A stretch of DNA of 39,730 bases from Flavobacteriales bacterium (lineage in GTDB: Bacteria > Bacteroidota > Bacteroidia > Flavobacteriales_G > JALEGO01). Position numbers and translations under genes: made by a program. The notes below the pieces were generated by a model. That model was not told the DNA's origin, did no database searches, and was given only the letters and a program-made list of their open reading frames with translations. Shown piece after piece: positions 8,309 to 17,301 of the stretch. The first letter of the stretch is position 1; each line of letters starts with the position of its first letter. The DNA lies in contig JAHDHZ010000005.1 of the NCBI GenBank assembly GCA_020631045.1, forward strand, positions 1-39,730, given 5' to 3'.

Positions 8309-9658
8309 GTGTTAATCTCAAATGCTAGAATAGTAAGTGAAGACCAAGACTTTTTGGGCCATGTGTTGATTAAAGACCAAAAAATTGAAAAAATTTTCAC
8401 TGCTCAAAATGCCGGTGCATTAGGCGAGCTTTTTAAGCAAAACATTGAGACCCTTGATGTAGGGCAAAAACTGCTTATTCCTGGAGTGATTGACGATCAA
8501 GTGCACTTCAGGGAGCCGGGTTTAACCCACAAAGGATCAATTTATTCAGAAAGTAGAGCTGCTGCTGCTGGAGGCATTACCTCATTTATGGAGATGCCTA
8601 ATACCAAGCCACAAACCACAAATTTTCAGGCACTTGAAGACAAGTTTGATCAGGCATCAAAAGATTCGTTGGTAAATTATTCTTTTTATTTTGGGGCAAC
8701 CAATGAAAATGCTGATTTGATTGCAGATGTTGATGTGAAGAACACCTGTGGTATTAAAGTTTTTATGGGCTCTTCAACGGGCAATATGTTGGTAGATAAA
8801 GAACAGGTTTTAGAGGCAATTTTTAAATCTGCCAAAACAATTGTTGCGACCCATTGCGAAGAAGAAGCCTTAGTAAGAGCAAACTTAAAGAAGCATATCG
8901 ATTTGTATGGAGATGAAATTCCGTATCATTTACATCCAGTGATTCGAGATCATCAGGCGTGCTTAGCCTCGAGTACAAAAGCTGTTGATTTGGCTAAAAA
9001 ATACGATGCTCGCTTGCATGTATTGCATATTTCTACAGCTCAAGAGTTAGAGTTATTTGAAAAACAAAAAGATGTAACTCAAAAACGCATTACTGCAGAG
9101 GCCTGTGTGCATCATTTGTTTTTCAATGACAATGATTATAAGCTTAAAAACCAATTTATCAAATGGAACCCAGCAGTAAAAACAGAGGCAGATCGCAAAG
9201 CAATTTTCTCAGCGCTTTTTGATGGAACAATTGATGTGATTGCAACTGATCATGCGCCACATACTTTAGAAGAGAAAAACAATCCTTATACATCTTGCCC
9301 TTCAGGTGGGCCTTTGGTGCAGCATAGTTTACAGGTTATGTTAGATTTTTATGAAAAAGGAGACATTTCTTTAGAGCGTGTGGTAGAGTTGATGTGCCAC
9401 AATCCTGCCAGGTTGTTTGAAGTTGAAAAGCGAGGGTTTATCAAAGAGGGGTATTTTGCAGATTTGGTGTTGGTAGATTTAGAAAAACCTGAAACAGTTA
9501 AAAAGTCAAATTTGTTGTATCATTGTGGATGGTCTCCTTTTGAGCATTATACTTTTTTGAATTCTATTCATAAAACCTATGTGAATGGTAAAGTAGTATA
9601 TGATCAAGGCAAAATTATTGAGCAAAATTGTGCTCAAAGTCTAACATTTAATAGATAG
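8309..9658 (+). CDS. pyrC: Dihydroorotase (catalytic form)
   Basis: A 449-residue amidohydrolase that closes carbamoyl-aspartate to dihydroorotate in pyrimidine synthesis. Active-site elements are complete apart from one change: D62-D-Q64-V-H66-F-R68 in place of the usual D-x-H-x-H-x-R, so the first metal histidine is glutamine. Lys150 (CGIKVFMGSS) is the expected carbamylated lysine, His182 (ATHCEEE) and His240 (VLHIST) are metal ligands, and Asp314 (IATDHAPH) is the catalytic base. I recall the DDQVHFREPG version as usual in Bacteroidota homologues. GTG at 8309 is the best start: it begins MLISNARIV, the normal strand, and no ATG is available. A DUF4296 lipoprotein follows after five bases, likely in the same transcript. 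A second, degenerate paralogue lies at 37170-38435. Confidence 0.93.
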   Translation: MLISNARIVSEDQDFLGHVLIKDQKIEKIFTAQNAGALGELFKQNIETLDVGQKLLIPGVIDDQVHFREPGLTHKGSIYSESRAAAAGGITSFMEMPNTKPQTTNFQALEDKFDQASKDSLVNYSFYFGATNENADLIADVDVKNTCGIKVFMGSSTGNMLVDKEQVLEAIFKSAKTIVATHCEEEALVRANLKKHIDLYGDEIPYHLHPVIRDHQACLASSTKAVDLAKKYDARLHVLHISTAQELELFEKQKDVTQKRITAEACVHHLFFNDNDYKLKNQFIKWNPAVKTEADRKAIFSALFDGTIDVIATDHAPHTLEEKNNPYTSCPSGGPLVQHSLQVMLDFYEKGDISLERVVELMCHNPARLFEVEKRGFIKEGYFADLVLVDLEKPETVKKSNLLYHCGWSPFEHYTFLNSIHKTYVNGKVVYDQGKIIEQNCAQSLTFNR

Positions 9659-9663
9659 ATAAG

Positions 9664-10062
9664 ATGGGTATTCAATGGTCTATAAATGTGTTGTTATTTT
9701 TGTTGGTATGCGCTCAATTCTCATGTAATTCAACTCCCATTGAGTCACAAACCAGTAAAGTGACAAGTGCAAATATTGATTTAGAACAATTTAAGATACT
9801 ACTTAAAGACTTATATGTGTTAGAGGGCATGTACTATAGAAACGAACTCAAATCATTTCATCCTGATACCTTTAATGCCTTACAGCTTGAAGTTTTTGAT
9901 AAACACAACATCACAAAGAAAGAATTCAGGCAAGCCTATCAATACTTTCATCAAAAACCAGAACTCATTGATGAGGTGTATCAAGAAATGATTAACGAGT
10001 TTGAAATAGAAAGAGAAAAAAAGAAAGATACAGTTGATTATTCTACAATCAAACAAGATTGA
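9664..10062 (+). CDS. DUF4296 lipoprotein
   Basis: A 132-residue protein of unknown function. The N-terminus is a lipoprotein signal: hydrophobic WSINVLLFLLVCAQFSC with Cys21 as the likely lipidated residue. The body contains LLKDLYVLEGMYY and FDKHNITKKEFRQAYQYFHQKPELIDEVYQEM, which fit the DUF4296 family (short, helical, Bacteroidota-restricted). The tail is charged. It begins five bases after the dihydroorotase stop, a neighbourhood I recall from other flavobacteria, and its 3' end overlaps the convergent small lipoprotein by 25 bases. Confidence 0.8.
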   Translation: MGIQWSINVLLFLLVCAQFSCNSTPIESQTSKVTSANIDLEQFKILLKDLYVLEGMYYRNELKSFHPDTFNALQLEVFDKHNITKKEFRQAYQYFHQKPELIDEVYQEMINEFEIEREKKKDTVDYSTIKQD

Positions 10063-10295
10063 TAAGCAAAATTTGTAGTTGAATCTTCTTCTAAGGTAAT
10101 TAATCCACACTTATAATCCGCCTCTTTTCTAGTTATGTTGTTGAAAGCTTGTGTGGTACTGTCTTGAGATCCGTCATGGTTTTTTTGAATACACATGCAG
10201 GTATAGTTACCAGATTCTAAAGCATCGCCCTCACAAGATGAGGTGAATAAAATTGAAAAAAAACAAAAAACAGCTATGATATAGATCTTGCTCAT
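10038..10295 (-). CDS. Small lipoprotein, function unknown
   Basis: An 85-residue predicted lipoprotein: residues 1-21 are a signal peptide with lipobox LFTSSC, followed by a short cysteine-containing domain (NYTCMCIQKNHDG, ADYKCGLITL, YQSCLIVE). With the lipid cysteine set aside, four cysteines remain, which would suit two disulfides in the periplasm or at the surface. I do not recognise a family. A perfect -7 match (TATTTTTG, reverse strand 10325-10318) lies upstream, 22 bases from the divergent rpsF promoter, which supports real expression. The end overlaps the DUF4296 gene tail to tail. Confidence 0.7.
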   Translation of the reverse strand: MSKIYIIAVFCFFSILFTSSCEGDALESGNYTCMCIQKNHDGSQDSTTQAFNNITRKEADYKCGLITLEEDSTTNFAYQSCLIVE

Positions 10296-10317
10296 TAGAT
10301 GGTTGAAATTATTTAAT

Positions 10318-10325
10318 CAAAAATA
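10318..10325 (-). promoter_or_regulatory. -7 promoter box for the small lipoprotein
   Basis: On the reverse strand this reads TATTTTTG, an exact TAnnTTTG match, 22 bases before the ATG. It is back-to-back with the rpsF promoter. Confidence 0.45.
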
Positions 10326-10347
10326 AAGTTTTTTCTTTAAAAACGAT

Positions 10348-10355
10348 TAACTTTG
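10348..10355 (+). promoter_or_regulatory. -7 promoter box of the rpsF-rpsR-rplI operon
   Basis: TAACTTTG, an exact consensus match, followed by GCACCC where transcription should start. The leader is then about 17 bases to the rpsF ATG. A T-rich stretch lies upstream but no clean TTG -33. Confidence 0.6.
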
Positions 10356-10377
10356 CACCCTAATTTAATGTATAATT

Positions 10378-10740
10378 ATGAATCGTTACGAAACTGTTTT
10401 CATTTTAACTCCCGTTTTGTCTGAAGCACAGGCAAAGGAAGCAGTCAAGAAGTACAAGAAGGTTATTTCTGATGCAAAGGGAAAGATTGTTCACCAAGAA
10501 CACTGGGGATTAAAAAAATTGGCTTATCCTATTCAGAAGAAAAACTCTGGATTCTATCAGCTTTTTGAGTTTGAAGCTGAGCCTGATTTCATTCAGACTT
10601 TAGAGACTCAATTCAGAAGAGATGAGATGGTTATTAGATACATGACCACTAAAATGGATAAAGATCATATTGCTTTCGCTGAAAGCAGAGAAACCCGATC
10701 TGGAAAAAAGAAAGTTAAACAGCAAGCTGCTGAAGCTTAA
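10378..10740 (+). CDS. rpsF: 30S ribosomal protein S6
   Basis: A 120-residue S6 protein beginning [16 protein letters not shown], the characteristic N-terminus, with [19 protein letters not shown] in the middle and a lysine-rich tail. S6 sits in the small-subunit platform, where it binds S18. It is the first gene of the conserved rpsF-rpsR-rplI operon. The tail ([11 protein letters not shown]) is the usual variable extension. Confidence 0.97.
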   Translation: MNRYETVFILTPVLSEAQAKEAVKKYKKVISDAKGKIVHQEHWGLKKLAYPIQKKNSGFYQLFEFEAEPDFIQTLETQFRRDEMVIRYMTTKMDKDHIAFAESRETRSGKKKVKQQAAEA

Positions 10741-10754
10741 AAAAACACTGCATC

Positions 10755-11018
10755 ATGAGTAGAAATAACATCAGATACCTAGCACCTATTGATATAGAGC
10801 TAAAAAAGAATAAATTTTGTTGGTTTAAGAAGAATGGCATCAAATACATTGACTATAAAGATGCAGACTTCTTAAAATCTTTCATCAACGAACAAGGTAA
10901 AATTATGCCTAGAAGAATCACAGGCGTTTCATTGAAGTATCAAAAGAAATTATCTCAAGCAATCAAGAGAGCAAGACACATTGCAGTGCTTCCTTATGTT
11001 GGAGATATGTTAAAATAA
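10755..11018 (+). CDS. rpsR: 30S ribosomal protein S18
   Basis: An 87-residue S18 protein that binds 16S rRNA together with S6. The core [40 protein letters not shown] is unmistakable. A possible zinc site is missing; only one cysteine (KFCWFKK) is near the N-terminus. It lies 14 bases after rpsF and eight before rplI. Confidence 0.97.
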   Translation: MSRNNIRYLAPIDIELKKNKFCWFKKNGIKYIDYKDADFLKSFINEQGKIMPRRITGVSLKYQKKLSQAIKRARHIAVLPYVGDMLK

Positions 11019-11025
11019 TCTAGTT

Positions 11026-11472
11026 ATGGAAGTAATTTTAAAGAAAGACGTTGAGCATCTAGGTTACAAAGATGAGTTGGTAACTGTCAAGCCTGGATAC
11101 GGAAGAAACTACTTAGTTCCTCAAGGACTTGCTGTTTTGGTGACTCCAGCTTTGAAGAAAATGCACAATGAAACATTGAAGCAAAGAGCACACAAAGAGG
11201 CTAAGCTCAAAGAAGAAGCAGAAAGCTTAGTAGCCAAGTTAATGAAAGAAAACTTAAGCATCGCTACCAAGGTAGGAGAGAAAGGTAAGATTTTTGGTTC
11301 TGTAGGTTCAATCCAATTAGCTGAAGCAATTGAGAAAGCTGGTTTTCAGGTTGATAGAAGGAGCATTAAAATTAAAGATGAGCCAATCAAAAATATTGGA
11401 GTATATGAGGCTGATGTAAAGTTTCACAAAGAAGTTACTGCAACAATTAAATTTGAGATTGTTGGAGAATAG
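11026..11472 (+). CDS. rplI: 50S ribosomal protein L9
   Basis: A 148-residue L9 protein, a normal length. The N-terminal rRNA-binding domain reads MEVILKKDVEHLGYKDE and VKPGYGRNYLVPQGLA; a connecting helix rich in Lys and Glu follows; the C-terminal domain contains GKIFGSVGSIQLAEAI and ends KFEIVGE. It closes the ribosomal operon and is followed by a terminator. Confidence 0.97.
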   Translation: MEVILKKDVEHLGYKDELVTVKPGYGRNYLVPQGLAVLVTPALKKMHNETLKQRAHKEAKLKEEAESLVAKLMKENLSIATKVGEKGKIFGSVGSIQLAEAIEKAGFQVDRRSIKIKDEPIKNIGVYEADVKFHKEVTATIKFEIVGE

Positions 11473-11502
11473 ATTTTTTATTTAGTTTTTTAATTTTAGA
11501 AA

Positions 11503-11536
11503 GGAGGGCTTCGATCATTTGTTGCCCTCTTTTTTT
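11503..11536 (+). terminator. Intrinsic terminator after rplI
   Basis: GAGGGC (11504-11509) pairs with GCCCTC (11524-11529) around a 14-base loop, and seven T's follow. It ends the ribosomal operon. Confidence 0.85.
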
Positions 11537-11584
11537 GTTAGACACATTATAAAGTATAATTTAGCTAAGCATAAATTTTAGAGT

Positions 11585-13855
11585 ATGATTTTCGATTTAG
11601 ACATGATCAAAAAGGTTTACGCTGCTTACCCTGAAAAAGTAGCAGCAGCAAGAAAGCTTTTAAACAAGCCCTTAACACTTGCAGAAAAAATTCTTTACAC
11701 GCATTTACATAATACACAAGAACTTCAAGCTTTTGAGCGCGGAAATTCATATGTTGACTTTGCGCCAGATCGTATTGCTTGTCAAGATGCAACAGCGCAA
11801 ATGGCTCTTCTGCAATTCATGCAAGCGGGTAAGAAAAAAGTAGCTGTTCCTACTACAGTGCACTGTGATCACCTGATTCAAGCCAAAGTTGGAGCTAAAA
11901 AAGATTTACAAGCAGCTATGAACTCAAGCAATGAGGTGTTTAATTTTTTGGCTTCAGTTTCAAATAAGTACGGCATTGGTTTTTGGAAGCCTGGAGCTGG
12001 GATTATTCACCAGGTAGTGCTAGAAAACTATGCTTTTCCAGGAGGTATGATGATCGGTACAGATTCTCATACGGTAAATGCTGGAGGTCTAGGAATGGTT
12101 GCTGTAGGTGTTGGTGGAGCTGATGCTGTTGATGTAATGGCCGATATGCCATGGGAGTTAAAAATGCCTAAATTAATAGGGGTTAAGCTAACAGGTAAAT
12201 TGAGTGGATGGACAGCACCTAAAGATGTAATTCTAAAAGTAGCAGGCATTGTTTCTGCCAAGGGAGGAACAGGAGCCATTGTTGAGTATTTCGGAGAAGG
12301 TGCAAAATCGATGTCTTGTACAGGCAAAGGTACCATTTGTAACATGGGTGCTGAGATTGGCGCAACAACCTCTACTTTTGGATATGATGAATCCATGGAA
12401 CGCTATTTGAGAGCAACAGGTAGAGCTGAGGTTGCAGATGCAGCAAATGAAATTAAAGAACACTTAACGGGTGATGATGCCGTATATGCTGATCCTGAAA
12501 AATATTTTGATCAAGTCATTGAGATTGATTTAACCACGTTAAAGCCTCATTTAAATGGTCCTTTTTCTCCTGATATTGCCACAGAAGCAGGCAGTGATAT
12601 GACCAAAAAAGCAAATGACAACAGCTGGCCTCTTGATGTAGAATGGGGCTTGATTGGTTCTTGTACTAATTCTTCTTATGAAGATTTATCTCGTGCAGCA
12701 TCTATTGCTAAACAAGCATTAGACAAAGGATTAGAAACCAAAGCAGAATTTGGTATCAATCCAGGTTCTGAACAAGTACGTTTTACAGCTGAGCGAGATG
12801 GATTGTTGCAAACCTTCGAAGATTTAGATGCAAGAATTTTCACCAATGCTTGCGGGCCTTGTATTGGGCAGTGGGCACGTTACGAAGATCCTAAGAATGC
12901 GCCTAAAAATTCGATTGTACATTCTTTTAATAGAAACTTTGCCAAGCGTGCTGATGGAAATCCCAACACACATGCTTTTGTAGCATCACCAGAAATGGTA
13001 GCAGCTATTGCAATTTCTGGCCGTTTAGATTTTAATCCCATAACAGACACGCTCACTAATAAAGACGGAGAACAAGTAAAGCTTGACGAGCCCACTGGCT
13101 TTGAATTGCCGCCTAAAGGATTTGATGTTGAAGACCCTGGTTTTGTAGCCCCGATGCAAGATGGTTCTTCTGTTGTAGTTGAGGTGAATGATGATTCTGA
13201 ACGATTAGAGCTTTTAACTCCTTTTACCCCTTGGAATGGGGATAACCTTAAAGGCGCTAAGTTGTTGATCAAAGCACATGGCAAATGTACTACTGATCAT
13301 ATTTCGATGGCAGGACCTTGGTTGCGCTATCGTGGCCATTTAGATAATATTTCAAACAACACCTTGACAGGAGCTGTAAATGCATTTAATAAAGAAACCA
13401 ACAAGGTGAAAAATCAACTAGATGGTTCTTATGGTGAAGTGCCAAAAGTACAAAGAGCTTACAAGGCTGCTGGAGTACCTACCATTGTAGTGGGTGATGT
13501 GAATTATGGAGAAGGTTCTTCACGTGAACATGCTGCCATGCAACCAAGACATTTAGGCGTTGCAGCAGTAATCGTGAAATCATTCGCGCGTATTCATGAG
13601 ACTAATCTAAAGAAGCAAGGCATGCTAGCCCTTACTTTTGACAATGAAGCTGATTATGATAAAATCAAAGAAGACGATACATTCAACTTCACTAACTTAA
13701 AAGATTTTGCTCCTGGTAAACCATTGACTATTGAAATTGATCATGCTGATGGCACTCAAGATACGATCAAGGTGAATCATACGTATAATGAATCTCAAAT
13801 TCAGTGGTACAGAGAAGGATCGGCTTTGAACTTGATTAAAAAGCAGAATGCTTAA
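11585..13855 (+). CDS. acn: Aconitate hydratase, mitochondrial-type
   Basis: A 756-residue [4Fe-4S] enzyme that converts citrate to isocitrate in the TCA cycle. The three cluster cysteines are Cys360 ([11 protein letters not shown]), Cys423 and Cys426 ([10 protein letters not shown]). Other marks are VHCDHLIQA near residue 95, [15 protein letters not shown], and the swivel-domain [17 protein letters not shown]. Length and the [11 protein letters not shown] opening fit the mitochondrial-like aconitase found in Bacteroidota rather than AcnA (IRP-like) or AcnB. It is monocistronic, with the rplI terminator before it and a bidirectional terminator after it. The promoter is only weakly visible (TAATTTAG at 11557-11564). 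Confidence 0.96.
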   Translation: MIFDLDMIKKVYAAYPEKVAAARKLLNKPLTLAEKILYTHLHNTQELQAFERGNSYVDFAPDRIACQDATAQMALLQFMQAGKKKVAVPTTVHCDHLIQAKVGAKKDLQAAMNSSNEVFNFLASVSNKYGIGFWKPGAGIIHQVVLENYAFPGGMMIGTDSHTVNAGGLGMVAVGVGGADAVDVMADMPWELKMPKLIGVKLTGKLSGWTAPKDVILKVAGIVSAKGGTGAIVEYFGEGAKSMSCTGKGTICNMGAEIGATTSTFGYDESMERYLRATGRAEVADAANEIKEHLTGDDAVYADPEKYFDQVIEIDLTTLKPHLNGPFSPDIATEAGSDMTKKANDNSWPLDVEWGLIGSCTNSSYEDLSRAASIAKQALDKGLETKAEFGINPGSEQVRFTAERDGLLQTFEDLDARIFTNACGPCIGQWARYEDPKNAPKNSIVHSFNRNFAKRADGNPNTHAFVASPEMVAAIAISGRLDFNPITDTLTNKDGEQVKLDEPTGFELPPKGFDVEDPGFVAPMQDGSSVVVEVNDDSERLELLTPFTPWNGDNLKGAKLLIKAHGKCTTDHISMAGPWLRYRGHLDNISNNTLTGAVNAFNKETNKVKNQLDGSYGEVPKVQRAYKAAGVPTIVVGDVNYGEGSSREHAAMQPRHLGVAAVIVKSFARIHETNLKKQGMLALTFDNEADYDKIKEDDTFNFTNLKDFAPGKPLTIEIDHADGTQDTIKVNHTYNESQIQWYREGSALNLIKKQNA

Positions 13856-13878
13856 TTAAAAGATTCTACAAGTAATTT

Positions 13879-13907
13879 AAAAAAGGCGCTCTAAAGCGCC
13901 TTTTTTT
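13879..13907. terminator. Bidirectional terminator between acn and the metzincin gene
   Basis: GGCGCT (13885-13890) pairs with AGCGCC (13895-13900) around CTAA, with A's before and seven T's after, so it works on both strands. It overlaps the stop codon of the reverse-strand gene. Confidence 0.9.
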
Positions 13908-16900
13908 ATAGTTTGATAAAAGATTTTCTTAAGGTTTGATAATCTGTTTGAACCACTATAAAGTAACTACCTTCAGTAATCATAGGGTTTAATGTATAAT
14001 TTTTTACATCTAAGTCAATTATTTGATTGAATACACGCTGGCCATTGATGGCATAGATTTCAAGGCTTTTTACATGAGTGTTATTGCTAAAGTCAATGTG
14101 CAAACTTTCTTCTGTTAAAGGGTTAGGGTAGATGTTTAATTGAAGTTTTTCAATGTTTTGTACACTTAAAGGAGCTGCTGTGTATGTAACATTGCAACTT
14201 TCACTATAATTGCCCCATACGCCACTTACCATAGCTCTAACTTCAATGGAATAAGAAGTATTGTTTGTTAAATTTTGAACCCAGGCCAGTTGAAAATTAT
14301 TTAAGTGATTACTTCTCGTATACTCAGTAATTTGGCCATTTCCAGTATTGGTAATTTTCCACATATAATTGGTAGCATTTGCAACAGGTTGACAATATAA
14401 ATTTGTTGTTGCACTTACAGAAGTATTACACAAACTGTCTTCTAATTGGGTATTGTATAGTGTGTTATTTTGTTCAATGATGACAACACTGTTTACAGCA
14501 GTACAATTCTCAGCATCAGTAATGGTGACACTATAAGTACCTGCACTTAATGAGCCAATCATTTGAGTGGTTTGGCCGTTACTCCATACATAAGTATACG
14601 GTGCAGTGCCTGAGTTTGCAGTAGCTGTAGCTGCACCATCAGAAGCCCCAATATTTGCATTCTGCCCGCTAATGCTTACAGATAAACTGCATGTGCCAGA
14701 TCCGCTTGCGGCGTTGATCACTGCAAAACCAATTTCTTGACATCCATTATTGTCCGTTACTGTAACAACATAGGTAGAAGGAGCCAAGTTTTGAATTGAA
14801 GAACCTGTTTGATTATTACTCCATTGATAACTGTAAGGCGCTTGACCGTTAGCACTCACACTCGCACTACCATCATTTTGACCAGCTGAAGTTTCATCTT
14901 GTGTAGTGATGTTTAAGCTAAGGCTGCAATTTCCTGCATTAACAGTAGTGGTAGCCTGAACAGTACACCCATTTTGATCGGTAATAGTTAAAGAATAATT
15001 ACCAGGCGAGAGCCCGACAAGGTGTTGAGTAGAAGCATTGTTACTCCATGCATAATTATAAGGAGCAGCTCCTGAACTCACATTACTTGTAATGGTTCCG
15101 TCATTTGCCCCAGCTACACTTTCATGTTGAGCACTAAGACTTAAAGATAGATTACAAGAAACTCCAGCATTGATAGAAATACTTGAGACATCTGTACAGC
15201 CATTTGCATCTGTAACGGTTACAGTATAAGTTGCTGGTGGTAAATTCGAAATACTCGCTAAAGTTTGTCCGCTACTCCAAAGATAGGAGTAAGGAGTTGT
15301 GCCTCCTGTCACATTCACGACAGCTGCTCCGTCATTTGCTCCTTGAATGCTTTCATGATTGATTACTTGCGCTGTTGCACTTAACGTGCAGCTAGCCCCT
15401 TGAATAGTTGCGCTAGTAGTTGCGCTACAGTTCAATTGATCTGTAACTGTTACACTGTAGTTTCCTGGAGCCAGGTTAATAATGGTTTGTGTTGTAGCTC
15501 CGTTACTCCAAAAATAGGTATAAGGAGTTGTACCTCCGCTAGCCGCAGCAGAGATTGAACCATCATTTGCACCAGGACTTGATTCGTCTTGTGAGGTTGC
15601 ATTCACACTCATATTACAAGCTGCTCCTGCATTCACAGCTGTAGAACTCACCTCAGAACAACCTTGATTGTCAGTCACAGTGACTGTATAGGTAGCGGGT
15701 GCTAAATTTGTCACAGATTGACTGGTAGCTCCATTGCTCCACAAGTACGTATAAGGAGCGTATCCATTGGTAGCGTTAACAGTAACACTTCCATCGTTTG
15801 CTCCTGCAATGCTTTCATGTGCAGTAGTTGAAGCGCTTGCAGAAAGATTACAGGGATTTGCAACACCTACTACAGCAGTATCAATGTCTTGACATCCTGA
15901 AACATTAGCATCTGTAAGTGTTAAATAATAAGTGCCAGGAGCTAAATTAGAAATACTTGGTGTGTTCGCTCCATTCGACCAAGCAAAAGAATGAGATCCA
16001 CTACTGCCTGAAACATTTGCTACTGCACTTCCGTCATTGCTTGAATTACTAGTAGCATCTGTAACAGTAAGTAAAGCATCAATTGAGCAAGGATTACTTG
16101 GTGTACATGCTGATAAACAAGAAACACTAGCTAAATATGCTTCAATAGAGCTGACACTGGCAGAAGACCATGTACTTGACCCAGTATTTGACCCAGACAT
16201 AATTAGGTTTGCTGCACCATCGTGGCTAGCATTAAAGTTATGACCTATTTCATGAGAGGTTACAGCCCTTAAATCAGCCATACTAGAAGTAAAATTTTCA
16301 ATTACATTGTATCTAGAAAAGTTACATACAACCCCGACAAAGGCCATTCCCACAGTTGTATTGTTTAAATCATATCCAGTCCAAAGACTAGCCAAGTCAA
16401 AACTATTAGAAAATCCAGAAGTTCCCCAACTTGCAAAATCATTCAAAAGAATACTCATCTCAGTAGGAGCTCCATTTGAAAGCCAGTGATCTGTAGATAA
16501 ACTCGTCGAAACATATTGCTCTACAATTTGAAACTGAATTTCACTTGAAAAGTAATCGGTATCATAATCAGTATTGACTAAACTGGTCACTGCAATTACA
16601 TGATTTTCAACATTGCTCACTGAGTTTCCGTGTTGCATGTACATTTGATGATCTGAAGCAACGGCATATTCTACTTCATAGCATCCACTCGGAGCCTTCA
16701 CATTGCTCTGAGTGGCAGATTTTTTAGTTTCTATTTCATTGTGCGCACACTTAGCTTGCTTTGAAACCACGTTTTTTGGCTCATAAACAACAAATTGCTG
16801 TTTGTCTAAATTATCTTGAAATCTTGATAAAGACTCGATATAATACTCTTTATGATCAATTTTAATCCATCCCAATAAATAGTCTTTATCAATTGTAAAA

Positions 16901-17247
16901 TTGGCTCTAGAGTTAGCGCTGTTCTTTACATATCCTACTACATTTATAACAGAAGGGTTGGTTTGAGAGTAAGTTCCTTGATCAGTAGCAACAACCAATT
17001 TATAGTTTTCACTTAATACATTCTGTTTGAAAAGCTCTAGCTCATATTCATTGCCTTGAATCTCAACTGAAAACTCTAGTGCTCCATTTTTTTGCTTGCT
17101 CTGTTGAAAAAGCGTATTTGAATTGATTCTAACCAACTCATAGTCAGTGAATTGATTGCTTAATGTGTTTTGGGTAGCATGCGCTTTTTGAGCAGCCAAA
17201 GTACTCATGAAAAACGTGCCAAATATCAGTAGTAGTGTTTTTTGCAT
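13906..17247 (-). CDS. Secreted metzincin peptidase with seven SprB repeats and a T9SS type-A sorting domain
   Basis: A 1113-residue surface or secreted protein. Start at 17247 is chosen because MQKTLLLIFGTFFMSTLAAQ is a clean signal peptide; a longer frame to 17307 would overlap the neighbouring glycosyltransferase start. Residues about 25-170 are a propeptide-like region. The reprolysin-type metallopeptidase domain holds H332-E-I-G-H336-N-F-N-A-S-H342-D, with a Met-turn at Met350 (LIMSG). The glycine usual in HExxHxxGxxH is Asn339. Residues about 387-926 are seven tandem SprB repeats, each starting with Cys and containing YxWSNG and a GC pair. A fibronectin-like segment and a type-A sorting domain (LNIYPNPLTEES to KSFIKL) close the protein. 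It is likely exported by the T9SS; the substrate is unknown. Confidence 0.9.
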   Translation of the reverse strand: MQKTLLLIFGTFFMSTLAAQKAHATQNTLSNQFTDYELVRINSNTLFQQSKQKNGALEFSVEIQGNEYELELFKQNVLSENYKLVVATDQGTYSQTNPSVINVVGYVKNSANSRANFTIDKDYLLGWIKIDHKEYYIESLSRFQDNLDKQQFVVYEPKNVVSKQAKCAHNEIETKKSATQSNVKAPSGCYEVEYAVASDHQMYMQHGNSVSNVENHVIAVTSLVNTDYDTDYFSSEIQFQIVEQYVSTSLSTDHWLSNGAPTEMSILLNDFASWGTSGFSNSFDLASLWTGYDLNNTTVGMAFVGVVCNFSRYNVIENFTSSMADLRAVTSHEIGHNFNASHDGAANLIMSGSNTGSSTWSSASVSSIEAYLASVSCLSACTPSNPCSIDALLTVTDATSNSSNDGSAVANVSGSSGSHSFAWSNGANTPSISNLAPGTYYLTLTDANVSGCQDIDTAVVGVANPCNLSASASTTAHESIAGANDGSVTVNATNGYAPYTYLWSNGATSQSVTNLAPATYTVTVTDNQGCSEVSSTAVNAGAACNMSVNATSQDESSPGANDGSISAAASGGTTPYTYFWSNGATTQTIINLAPGNYSVTVTDQLNCSATTSATIQGASCTLSATAQVINHESIQGANDGAAVVNVTGGTTPYSYLWSSGQTLASISNLPPATYTVTVTDANGCTDVSSISINAGVSCNLSLSLSAQHESVAGANDGTITSNVSSGAAPYNYAWSNNASTQHLVGLSPGNYSLTITDQNGCTVQATTTVNAGNCSLSLNITTQDETSAGQNDGSASVSANGQAPYSYQWSNNQTGSSIQNLAPSTYVVTVTDNNGCQEIGFAVINAASGSGTCSLSVSISGQNANIGASDGAATATANSGTAPYTYVWSNGQTTQMIGSLSAGTYSVTITDAENCTAVNSVVIIEQNNTLYNTQLEDSLCNTSVSATTNLYCQPVANATNYMWKITNTGNGQITEYTRSNHLNNFQLAWVQNLTNNTSYSIEVRAMVSGVWGNYSESCNVTYTAAPLSVQNIEKLQLNIYPNPLTEESLHIDFSNNTHVKSLEIYAINGQRVFNQIIDLDVKNYTLNPMITEGSYFIVVQTDYQTLRKSFIKL
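14470..16089 (-). repeat. Seven tandem SprB repeats of about 231 bp
   Basis: Within the metzincin gene, units of about 77 residues recur. Each has C-x-L/M-S, GANDGS-like and APYxYxWSNG motifs, then LAPxTYxVTVTDxxGC. Units 2 to 5 are the most alike in protein; DNA identity is only partial, so this is an old, drifting array rather than a fresh duplication. The cysteine pattern (two per unit) suggests disulfide-stabilised beta modules forming a stalk. Confidence 0.9.
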
Positions 17248-17288
17248 AAAGTTTTGAACGCATATCTTCAATAAAAGTTTCAGCATCT

Positions 17289-17296
17289 TATCTTTG
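17289..17296 (+). promoter_or_regulatory. -7 promoter box, predicted leaderless start of the GT2 gene
   Basis: TATCTTTG is an exact -7 match with five bases between it and the GTG at 17302. The same octamer and nearly the same spacing occur before the dihydroorotase gene. Confidence 0.5.
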
Positions 17297-17301
17297 TATT
17301 T

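Noticed and set aside
14470-16089. The periodic array as a possible CRISPR or satellite
   Set aside because: The period (about 231 bp) is in frame and codes for SprB protein repeats; units differ at the DNA level and there are no spacers.
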